This document shows, one piece after another, positions 38,931-46,780 of a stretch of 46,780 nt of DNA. The notes below the pieces were generated by a model. It did not search any database, was not told the origin of the DNA, and saw nothing but the letters and a program-made list of their open reading frames with translations. The stretch's first letter is position 1. Each line of letters begins with the position of its first letter. Where the stretch lies: NCBI GenBank assembly GCA_913056515.1, contig CAJXMP010000003.1, positions 1 to 46,780 on the forward strand, in the 5' to 3' direction. A program made the position numbers and the translations under genes. Origin of the DNA: an uncultured Lewinella sp. (GTDB taxonomy: Bacteria; Bacteroidota; Bacteroidia; Chitinophagales; Saprospiraceae).

Positions 38931-41900
38931 CCTTTTCCTGACTTAAGTTTCTCATCTAGTAGTCGCTGAAGCTCTAATAGTTCGTCTTCGTCTGCCGTCT
39001 CTTCATTAGGGATAATTTCATCAATTAAAAATTCAAGCAATACTCCTGGAGAAGGATGAGCATAAATAATTGTCGAAGGCAAGCTTAATCCAAATACACT
39101 GTTGATTTTATTAGATAATTCTATTGCAAGTAATGAATTGAATCCAATTTCCTCAAATGGCTTTCTAAAGTCAAGATTCTCCGGTTCATCTTTTAAAATT
39201 TCAGCTAAAGCATCCCTTAAAAAGTCTTCGATGGTATGAACGTCTAGATTATGAATAACAGGTCTTTCTGATTCTTTTTGAGTTGAAACAAAGTCTAAAA
39301 AAGGCTTAAATCCTTGCATTTGTGGTGCCAGGGCAAAGAACCGGTCAAAGTCAATGCTAAGAACGGCCTGATATCCCGGGATGCCATTTTGAAAAGCAGA
39401 TAACATTTCATTAGGCTCTATAGCTTTAAAGCCCCATTCGTTTTGAAATACTTCATTTGAAGATTCCCGCATCATATTACTACCTTTCCATCCCCCCCAG
39501 GCAAAACTTATAATATCCATATCTACCTTTCTTTCTGTAAATCCATCCATCCATCCATTTGCGAAAGCATAATGAGTAAGCATGGGGGCACCTGTCAATG
39601 TAACGGCAGATGAAGCTATCATGAGGAAATCTGCATTGAGTGCTAAAGCCCTGTCATAGATAAGTTTTGTAAGATTGATTTTGGGATCGAAAACATTTTG
39701 AACTTCACTTAGCTCCAAGCTTTCTGAAGCTGAATTCGTGTAAGTGCCAGCAAGGTGGAAAAAGCCTCCTGCTGGCCTTGAAATAGTTTCGAAGAGATTA
39801 TCCGAAACGGCATCTGCTGAATGATACTCTATTTTCCTACCATCTTCTTTAAACTTATTGACCCACCTCTTATGCTGCGAAGAAAGTTTGTCCAGTGGTC
39901 TCCTCCCAAGAAGATAGAGTTCTTGTACGTTCTGCTCAAATAAATACTCTATAAAGTGTAATCCAAGTGAGCCCGAAGCACCCGTAATAATGTATGTTTT
40001 ATCTTGGGAAATAGTTGGCATCCTAGCAACTATATTACTAGGTCTTTCAAAATACTTAAGTTCAACTATCTCACCATTCTTACATTTATAAATACCAAAT
40101 TGGCCGTTATTAGCAGGCTGGTAGTTGCAAGAGTCATCATACAGGAATACAAGATTGAAGATTACACCTTTCTTTTCTAGGAAATAAGATTGTAAACAAC
40201 CAATAAAAGCAAAAGTATAATTATCCTTCCACGCCTCTGCCACTTCAGAAAGATCTAAAAAAAGGTTTTTTAAAGTGGCTCTTTGATGATTCAAAAAATG
40301 TATAAACTCAAGATAGTGTTCGTCCATATCAGAATGCCAAATCCGAGAATTGACTTTCCAGGTTTTACTGTTCTGGACATCAGAATCTTCAATCTCACTA
40401 TCCTTGATTTGTTGCCATTTTCGAAATAGAACTTTAGCTTGATTGGTTTGACTCTCTAATCTATTGAGTGAGTACTCTACTTTATCTCTAATCCAAAACC
40501 GCTCTTTATCAAATGCATACAATGGGGCACTTACTGTTCTTGGATCTACTTCTTCAAAGAAAGGCGATAAATCCATGGAATATCCCCGCTCGAACAAATA
40601 AGAAAAGGAATCAAAAAAGCAATTAGGATGATTAATTGTAGCGAATCCAGGAATTGAATGACTTACGTTTTTAATTTCTTTAGCTGCAAGGGAAATAAGG
40701 GTAGTTCCTGGCCCGGTTTCAATTAAAATAGCCGATTCTTCGACTGCTTGCAGTGAATCAACAAATTGGACTGTATTTCTAATTTGCTTTGACCAATAAC
40801 CATTCCTAATGGCTTCAATTGAAATATTTTCGCCATTTAGGTTAGATACAATTGGGTAGTTTCCTTCGGAAAAAGTGATTTTGTCAACTTCGGATTGAAA
40901 TTCTTGCGCTACATGATCCATTAATCTTGAATGAAAAGCATGATATGCATTTACCTCTTTGTATAAGATATTATTATTCCGTAAAAAGATTTTGTAAGAA
41001 TCGATATCAGAACTAGAACCCGAAACAACAATTTGCTTATTACCATTAATCGCAGCTATATCTAATTTATAAAACTGCTCATACTCTTCTAAGCTGGTTA
41101 ATGAGGATTTCACCGCTATCATTTTTCCAGACGGGGCACCTTCCATCAATTCACCCCTTTTAATAATAAGCGCTATAGCATCTTGTAACTCAAGCATTCC
41201 AGAAAAACAAGCTGCAGCCCATTCTCCAAGGCTATGCCCAATGAGTGCTTTTGGTTTGACTCCATGCTTTTCCCAACATTTAGCTATAGAATAAGAAACA
41301 GAAAAAATGGCCACCTGTGTATTCCGAGTATGGGATAAATAATCTAGATCTGAATCATGAATTAATGACAATAAGCTATCACCTGTGAGAGCATGATAAA
41401 TTTTATCACAATAATTCAGATATTTTCTATAGACCGAATTTTTTTCATACAAAACTCTGCCCATTCCTTCAAATTGGGCTCCTTGTCCACTAAACAAAAA
41501 ATAAACCGGAGGTTGTATTTTATTCCAAAGCACCTCTTTAATAGTCCCAGGGTGGCTATCGATTGATTTCTCATTAAAAAATAGCTTGCAATATGAGAAA
41601 TGAGATCTTTTAAGGGCTAAGGTGTTCTTTTGTTGTGGACTCAGTTTCACTTCTCCTATATGGCGAACCATCTCAGATAAAGCCCCTTCACTTTTTGCAG
41701 AAACTAAAATAGGCAGTGAATTAGTGATTCTCTGAGTTGTAATAGGATGCTGATATGTGCTTGCTATGACATTAGCATTGGTCCCACTGAAACCAAAGGA
41801 GTTCACTGCTCCTGATTGTTTAGTATGATCAAGCTTAATGGGCTTGGTGGCAACACTTACATGTTCCCAATTAATAAGGGAATTAGCTTGACTGAAATGA

Positions 41901-43072
41901 ATTGAAGGGGCAATTGTCTGATGGTATAAAGAGAGAGCAAGTTTTATAAATCCCCCGATTCCTGCAGCGCCTTCAAGGTGCCCCATATTAGTTTTTAGAG
42001 AACCTATAAAAAGCGGCTTGTCAGATTGCGACCTATAGACATTTTGAATTGCAGTGGCTTCAATTGGGTCACCAAGACGCGTACCTGTGCCATGACATTC
42101 AACAAATGATATGTCATCTGCATTTAGCTTTGAATCCTCAAGTGCTGTTTTCAATAAGACCTCTTGAGAAGATTGATTAGGTGCCATAATTCCTGAGCTC
42201 CGACCATCATGGTTGACTGCAGAACCTTTGATGACACAATAGATTCGATCACCATCACTAATGGCACGTTCCAAAGGTTTTAAAATAACTACCCCACATC
42301 CTTCAGCCCTTACAAATCCATCAGCATTTTCATCAAAAGTCTTACACCTTCCATCTTTCGCTAGCATATTATTAACAGACTCTATACGAAATAGAGTAGG
42401 AGAAAGTATGGCATTTACCCCACCAACCATACATAGTTCACTTTCATTTGTCTGTAGGGACTTAACTGCCTGATGTATAGCAACAAGGCTTGAAGAACAT
42501 GCCGTGTCAATCGTTAATGCTGGTCCTTTGAAGTCATAAAAGTGTGCAAGTCTTCCTGATAAAATACTATTTGAAGTGCCGGTACCTGTATAAATATCTA
42601 TATCCTCGGGAGTATAGGACCACTCGCTGTAGTCATAATTCATAGCACCTATAAAAACGCCTGTTTTTGTTCCTTTTAAAGCGGAAGGTATCATTCCTGC
42701 ATCTTCAAGAGCATGCCAACTTGTTTGTAGCAACAACCTCTGCTGCGGATCCATAGCGGTCGCTTCCCTATTCGAAATACCAAAGAAAGAGGCGTCAAAT
42801 TGATCGATATCCTGCACGAATGAACCCATATAATCCTCTTCAGCTAAGGTTCCGAATCTACCTTTGGGCAATGGCTCTACTGTGTCAATAGAACTTAATA
42901 AGCCTTCCCACAGTTTCTCGGGACTAGATAAGCCCTTTGGCAGTTTGCAACCAATACCCACAACTGCAACATCGTGGATTCCCTCTCTTGATTCGAGTAA
43001 AGACACTTTAGCTTTAAGATTGCTAATTAATAAAGCCGCCTTTTCCAATGGGGTAAGTTGGTCAGATTTCAT
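38927..43072 (-). CDS. Type I PKS module, KS-AT-KR-ACP (1381 aa)
   Basis: One polyketide extension module. In order: an N-terminal coiled docking segment (about 1-32); ketosynthase with DTACSSSL near 42500, HGTGT and KTNMGH; acyltransferase with GHSLG near 41230 and HAFH near 40935, the signature of malonyl-CoA selection; a structural plus catalytic ketoreductase (TGASGSLG near 39975, HYAFAN near 39565); and an acyl carrier with IGFNSL near 39140. It should add an acetate unit and reduce it to a beta-hydroxyl, with no dehydratase or enoylreductase. It overlaps the upstream PKS by 11 bases and the downstream one by four, indicating translational coupling. All three KS catalytic residues are present. 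Confidence 0.94.
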   Translation of the reverse strand: MKSDQLTPLEKAALLISNLKAKVSLLESREGIHDVAVVGIGCKLPKGLSSPEKLWEGLLSSIDTVEPLPKGRFGTLAEEDYMGSFVQDIDQFDASFFGISNREATAMDPQQRLLLQTSWHALEDAGMIPSALKGTKTGVFIGAMNYDYSEWSYTPEDIDIYTGTGTSNSILSGRLAHFYDFKGPALTIDTACSSSLVAIHQAVKSLQTNESELCMVGGVNAILSPTLFRIESVNNMLAKDGRCKTFDENADGFVRAEGCGVVILKPLERAISDGDRIYCVIKGSAVNHDGRSSGIMAPNQSSQEVLLKTALEDSKLNADDISFVECHGTGTRLGDPIEATAIQNVYRSQSDKPLFIGSLKTNMGHLEGAAGIGGFIKLALSLYHQTIAPSIHFSQANSLINWEHVSVATKPIKLDHTKQSGAVNSFGFSGTNANVIASTYQHPITTQRITNSLPILVSAKSEGALSEMVRHIGEVKLSPQQKNTLALKRSHFSYCKLFFNEKSIDSHPGTIKEVLWNKIQPPVYFLFSGQGAQFEGMGRVLYEKNSVYRKYLNYCDKIYHALTGDSLLSLIHDSDLDYLSHTRNTQVAIFSVSYSIAKCWEKHGVKPKALIGHSLGEWAAACFSGMLELQDAIALIIKRGELMEGAPSGKMIAVKSSLTSLEEYEQFYKLDIAAINGNKQIVVSGSSSDIDSYKIFLRNNNILYKEVNAYHAFHSRLMDHVAQEFQSEVDKITFSEGNYPIVSNLNGENISIEAIRNGYWSKQIRNTVQFVDSLQAVEESAILIETGPGTTLISLAAKEIKNVSHSIPGFATINHPNCFFDSFSYLFERGYSMDLSPFFEEVDPRTVSAPLYAFDKERFWIRDKVEYSLNRLESQTNQAKVLFRKWQQIKDSEIEDSDVQNSKTWKVNSRIWHSDMDEHYLEFIHFLNHQRATLKNLFLDLSEVAEAWKDNYTFAFIGCLQSYFLEKKGVIFNLVFLYDDSCNYQPANNGQFGIYKCKNGEIVELKYFERPSNIVARMPTISQDKTYIITGASGSLGLHFIEYLFEQNVQELYLLGRRPLDKLSSQHKRWVNKFKEDGRKIEYHSADAVSDNLFETISRPAGGFFHLAGTYTNSASESLELSEVQNVFDPKINLTKLIYDRALALNADFLMIASSAVTLTGAPMLTHYAFANGWMDGFTERKVDMDIISFAWGGWKGSNMMRESSNEVFQNEWGFKAIEPNEMLSAFQNGIPGYQAVLSIDFDRFFALAPQMQGFKPFLDFVSTQKESERPVIHNLDVHTIEDFLRDALAEILKDEPENLDFRKPFEEIGFNSLLAIELSNKINSVFGLSLPSTIIYAHPSPGVLLEFLIDEIIPNEETADEDELLELQRLLDEKLKSGKG

Positions 43073-46000
43073 CCATCATACTATTGAACTCCTCATCAAT
43101 AAATTCTACTGCTCCAGATTCATGTTTCGAATGAGATTGCTTATCTGAAGATAAGGCTTGCTTTTCGGCATAAAGAAAGATTGCTAGTTGGTTTATGGTA
43201 GGATATTTAAAAACTAAAGTCGAGGGGAGATTAACAGCTGCTTCTCTTTCTATGTTCTTCTTAAAATCTAATGCTGTAAGTGAATCTAGCCCCAAATCGA
43301 AAAACCCAGAATCTGTATCAAATACCTGCTTTTGCTGGTATCCTAATGTAAGACTTAATTGAAGCTCTAGCCAATCAATGACCTCTTCAATACTTGTAAA
43401 GCTTGCCGGGGATACCTCTGAGGTATGGGTTTGAGACTGAAGCTGTCCATTAACAAGATCCTGAATGAAAGGGGTGCGTTGCATGACGGTTTGATATTTC
43501 CCCCAATCAATTTCAAATACGCCTATTTCTTCATGACTTGAGGCTAAAATCTTATCCAATGTCTTAAGCCCTTCTTCCGGATTAATGGTTTTCATTCCAA
43601 TCCTATGTACCCATGATTCAGCTTGATAATTCTTAATTGCGCCTGCACCATTCCATGCACCCCAAAGAATTGAAATCTCATTTAATTGTTCTATTTTATT
43701 GATTCCGGTCATATGGTAATTGGCATATGCATGATTAGATTGGCCTGAAGTGCCTAACCACGCCGCAGATGAAGAGAAATGAAATACATGAGGAATTTGG
43801 TTCTGTAGTGCTATATCTCTCATTTTCATCGCTCCTTCTATTTTCGGCTTTAAAACAGAAGAAAGTGTATTCTTATCCTGATTGAGTACCATTTGATTAG
43901 AAATAGAGCCTGCTAAGTGAAAAATGGCAAAGTAGTCTTCTAAATCCTCATCAGTTCTCCAATCTAAAACATCAGACTTTTCATATGTTACCCTGATGTC
44001 CTTAATCAAATCGGATCGAATAGATCTTGAAACTCCTAATATTTTACGAACTCCTTTTTCAAGTAGCCATTTTATCAATATTCGAGCTAAGCCACCACTC
44101 GCGCCTGTAATTATTACTTTTTTATTATTGAAATCTAAGGGCGTTCCTAAATTCAGCCTTTCTGTTACGAGTCTTAATATCTTTCGCTGGCCGTCTTTGT
44201 ATTTTGAGCACTCTCCTTTTTGAGCATGAGCAATCTCGTTTTGAACAATCGCATCATCGAGATCATCGGTAATTACTAAATTAATATTCCATTCCAGCCA
44301 CTCATTTTGAAGTACTCGCCAAAAACCAATTATTTGTTGGCTGTTCTTAATTGTATAAAAAAGGAATAGGTTTTTATTTTGAGGATCAAGTTGATCTAAA
44401 TATTTCAATTTATCTATTAATTGAACTAAAACATCGACATGTGCATCCACGTCTACCAAAGCTTCTTGATTGCTTTCAATAGCAATTGCAAATGCATCTT
44501 CTTTAAGATCACTAAGCCCTTTAGAGATTGATTCATTTGACACCCATTGAACAGCTGCTCTTTTAACATCCTGAACTACTATTTTTTGTGCCCAAATCAC
44601 TGCCTGGCCAGAAGAAGAAACCTCTTTGTAGCTGGGCTCAAGAAATTGGATATGATCAAAGCCTGAGTTTGATAGGAAATGCCTCCAGTCATTAATATTC
44701 AAAGTTGCATGGCTTTTTCTGAGGTGCCGATCTTCGAACAACCACCAACCACTTGTGAGGCCAAATATCAAATCAATCCACTTCATTGCCTTGATTCCTT
44801 CAAGCATAAATAGCGCTCCGCCGGGTTTCATTAAATTTAAAACCTTTTCGAAAGTATTATTTAAATCTTTTGTTGCATGAAGGACATTAGACGCGATGAT
44901 AAGATCATAAGAATTAAGTTCATACCCTTGTTCTTGTGGAGGTTCCTCAATGTTTAATGTTTTATAATTAACGAATGCATATTCTTTAAACTTCTCACGC
45001 GCATCAGACAGAAACAAAGGTGAAATATCTGTATAATCATATTGCACATCATAATCAGTGAGAAGGGGCAGTAAGTGTTTCGACGTACTTCCTGTTCCCG
45101 CTCCAATTTCTAGAATTCTAAATGTCCTTGCACTGCTATTAAAATTGAGCCATTCCTTAAATGACTCAAGGCAAATATTATACATGATGCGAAATGGGTC
45201 GCTATCATAAAACTCAGATATCAACTTAGTAGAACCACCTGGAAATAAAACTTCCAAGGCGTCCTTTTCGCCAAGGAGAATTGCCGGGATATTTTGGGCA
45301 CACCTTTTAACAACTTCTAATTCCATTGAAGCATGTGGAAAAGAGTCTTGGAATTTTTGAATTGAGTGATCCACCATGACATCAGGTAACGTTTGAATCT
45401 CATAAAATCGACCCTTTTTTTGAAACCATTGGGCTTCTAATCCCATTTCTAATAATCTTCCAAAAAGCTTTTCGTGCTTCGAGCTAATCTTTAGTTTCCG
45501 GATCAAGTCCGACTTTAATACTTGTTGGCCTTGCCATTCTTGAAATCCAAGTCTGATGAAAATATCAGCAACAAAGTCCAAAGCAAGCACTTCGAGTGCT
45601 TGCAGTGTGTTCCTTGAACGATTTAACAGCTTTTTATCTTCAAATTTGAAATTAAAGGACGGAAGGCTCAAGCTACTTGTTGAAGTCACAGGAAGCTCAT
45701 CACGAATCCAAGATAAAGTGTGAAGAGGAAGCTCTGAAAAATAATGAGGCTTTATTATTGAATTTTCATCAACCTTAACAACCGTAAAGTCTTCGAAAAG
45801 AGCGCAGAGCCCATGACCGTCATATACTCTAATGGAGACAGCTATTGAATTTTGTCCTCGATGTTCGGGAAGTTCCACGACTACTTTTACCTTGCTTTTG
45901 GGCTTTCTATAAATAAAAGAAATACCAATTTGAGCAGGAACAAAAGCTTGTGGTCCAAATTGATCCAGCAACCAGACGCCTAAAACCTGAAAGCAATTAT

Positions 46001-46780
46001 CAAGAATGTCTGGAGAAATTAAGAAATTTCCATGCTCAGGAAATTCTCCTAAAAAACCATAAAGCTTATTCCCTTGAACAATGACCTTCTCCAATTTTGC
46101 AAAAGTATCATCATACTGAATTCCTATTGATTTACAACTTGCGTAAAACTTTGTGATAGAAAGTGTATTCCCTACTGAAAAAGTGAAGGATGTTGGCTCT
46201 TGAATAGGTGTATTAATAAGCTGAAATGTTGAATTAAGAACCCAGTCGCCTTCTTCCATTCGTGAATACACGTTCCCTTCGTAATTCCCTTCCTTAATCT
46301 TCTTTAATTGAAGCCATAAATTAATTGTCCCTGAAAGATATAATGGACTAATAATTTTTAGCTCTTTTACTGGTGTACCCGTTTCAAGCAACTCTTTAGC
46401 AGCAAACATGGCCAACTCTTGAATACCTGAACCAGGGAATACTACTTGTCCAAATAGTTGATGCCCATGGAGCCATGGATGTTCTTGCAGATCTATTTTT
46501 CCTGTAAAATGATGGCCCATTTCATCTCCAGGAATTGTAAAGTAAGATTTTAAGAAAGGGTGAGTAAGATTTTTGGTTATTCTAATTGCATTATTGAAAA
46601 CCTCATTCTTGTATACCCAGCAACCACGATTTAAAAATGTCAATCCAGGTATTTTCACCTTTCGCTTGAGCGGCCTAAATAGTTGTGTATAATCAAGCTC
46701 CTCTCCATTCAAGTACCTAATCTTCAATGAATTAGGATGCACACCAGAACTGTTTTGTTCAGGTTTAGCCAACTTTTTAT
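43062..46780 (-). CDS. Type I PKS, partial: (AT end)-DH-cMT-KR-ACP
   Basis: The frame is open to the right edge, and the first residues visible (LNGEELDYTQLFRP...KIPGL) match the linker that follows an acyltransferase, so KS-AT must lie off the window. The TTG at 46772 is not a real start. Next come a dehydratase with HQLFGQVVFP near 46460 and the second motif DNCFQ near 46000, a C-methyltransferase with LEIGAGTGSTS near 45100 and NVLHATKDL, a ketoreductase with TGASGGLA near 44110, and a carrier with LGLDSL near 43285. It should make an alpha-methylated, alpha,beta-unsaturated unit. In the ketoreductase the usual catalytic Tyr position reads His (SNHAYAN), with a Tyr two residues on, so its activity is open to doubt. 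The carrier ends just before the next gene, which it overlaps by 11 bases. Confidence 0.92.
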   Translation of the reverse strand, partial: KKLAKPEQNSSGVHPNSLKIRYLNGEELDYTQLFRPLKRKVKIPGLTFLNRGCWVYKNEVFNNAIRITKNLTHPFLKSYFTIPGDEMGHHFTGKIDLQEHPWLHGHQLFGQVVFPGSGIQELAMFAAKELLETGTPVKELKIISPLYLSGTINLWLQLKKIKEGNYEGNVYSRMEEGDWVLNSTFQLINTPIQEPTSFTFSVGNTLSITKFYASCKSIGIQYDDTFAKLEKVIVQGNKLYGFLGEFPEHGNFLISPDILDNCFQVLGVWLLDQFGPQAFVPAQIGISFIYRKPKSKVKVVVELPEHRGQNSIAVSIRVYDGHGLCALFEDFTVVKVDENSIIKPHYFSELPLHTLSWIRDELPVTSTSSLSLPSFNFKFEDKKLLNRSRNTLQALEVLALDFVADIFIRLGFQEWQGQQVLKSDLIRKLKISSKHEKLFGRLLEMGLEAQWFQKKGRFYEIQTLPDVMVDHSIQKFQDSFPHASMELEVVKRCAQNIPAILLGEKDALEVLFPGGSTKLISEFYDSDPFRIMYNICLESFKEWLNFNSSARTFRILEIGAGTGSTSKHLLPLLTDYDVQYDYTDISPLFLSDAREKFKEYAFVNYKTLNIEEPPQEQGYELNSYDLIIASNVLHATKDLNNTFEKVLNLMKPGGALFMLEGIKAMKWIDLIFGLTSGWWLFEDRHLRKSHATLNINDWRHFLSNSGFDHIQFLEPSYKEVSSSGQAVIWAQKIVVQDVKRAAVQWVSNESISKGLSDLKEDAFAIAIESNQEALVDVDAHVDVLVQLIDKLKYLDQLDPQNKNLFLFYTIKNSQQIIGFWRVLQNEWLEWNINLVITDDLDDAIVQNEIAHAQKGECSKYKDGQRKILRLVTERLNLGTPLDFNNKKVIITGASGGLARILIKWLLEKGVRKILGVSRSIRSDLIKDIRVTYEKSDVLDWRTDEDLEDYFAIFHLAGSISNQMVLNQDKNTLSSVLKPKIEGAMKMRDIALQNQIPHVFHFSSSAAWLGTSGQSNHAYANYHMTGINKIEQLNEISILWGAWNGAGAIKNYQAESWVHRIGMKTINPEEGLKTLDKILASSHEEIGVFEIDWGKYQTVMQRTPFIQDLVNGQLQSQTHTSEVSPASFTSIEEVIDWLELQLSLTLGYQQKQVFDTDSGFFDLGLDSLTALDFKKNIEREAAVNLPSTLVFKYPTINQLAIFLYAEKQALSSDKQSHSKHESGAVEFIDEEFNSMMDEI

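Noticed and set aside
9602-46000. Numerous plus-strand open frames of 60-98 codons inside the synthetase genes
   Set aside because: They are antisense shadows of long, well-supported minus-strand domains and have no motifs of their own.
46770-46772. TTG at 46772 as the start of the first PKS
   Set aside because: The frame stays open to the edge and the sequence right after it is a post-acyltransferase linker, so the protein begins outside the window.
1-46780. CRISPR arrays, tRNA or rRNA genes, transposases
   Set aside because: I looked for direct repeats with spacers, cloverleaf-like sequence and transposase motifs and saw none.

Overview
The window is AT-rich and reads as the chromosome of a Bacteroidota bacterium, probably a marine or soil gliding-bacterium type. 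The reasons are low-GC codon use, the lack of strong Shine-Dalgarno sites, a RadA-type C-terminus and small membrane proteins of a kind I associate with Bacteroidota. I cannot name the genus. Almost the whole window, about 1.1 kb to the right edge, is one hybrid polyketide/nonribosomal-peptide gene cluster.

Layout. Positions 2-283 encode the C-terminus of RadA. Positions 284-974 are mostly non-coding, with a G9/(TTG)4 tract and a possible adhesin remnant. A 51-residue membrane protein follows (975-1130). A type II thioesterase (1133-1813, minus) is divergent from a plus-strand set: cyclic-peptide ABC exporter, SPFH/prohibitin-like protein, DUF697-like protein and a second 56-residue membrane protein (5245-5415). 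From the right edge down to 5418 everything is on the minus strand with gaps of 0-20 bases or short overlaps. This looks like one operon of more than 41 kb: three PKS proteins, two giant NRPSs, then a SyrP-like dioxygenase, a free FkbM methyltransferase, a class I methyltransferase, an Asp/Glu racemase and an Sfp-type phosphopantetheinyl transferase.

Assembly line in order of transcription: [KS-AT off the edge]-DH-cMT-KR-ACP; KS-AT-KR-ACP; KS-AT-KR-T-C; A-T-C-A(MT)-T-C-A(FkbM)-T-C; A(keto acid type)-KR-T-C-A-T-C-A(MT)-T-TE. If colinear, it adds at least three ketide units, then six building blocks: X1 (code DARHFSFLI), X2 methylated (DVLYLGGIV), Thr-like with FkbM (DFWNIGMIH), an alpha-hydroxy acid joined as an ester, X5 (DARHLALLI), and Thr with a methyltransferase (DFWNIGMVH). 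The TE then releases the chain. The product should be a heavily methylated polyketide-depsipeptide.

The most unusual points are three adenylation domains interrupted by methyltransferases (two between core motifs a2 and a3, one FkbM type between a8 and a9), an alpha-keto-acid A-KR module with an unrecognised N-terminal extension of about 390 residues, a pair of A domains with an Arg/His pocket beside an Asp/Glu racemase and an Asp-hydroxylase-like enzyme, an acyltransferase with atypical active-site motifs, and two related small membrane proteins that each end 2 bases from a convergent cluster gene. The loading module and the start of the operon lie beyond the right edge.
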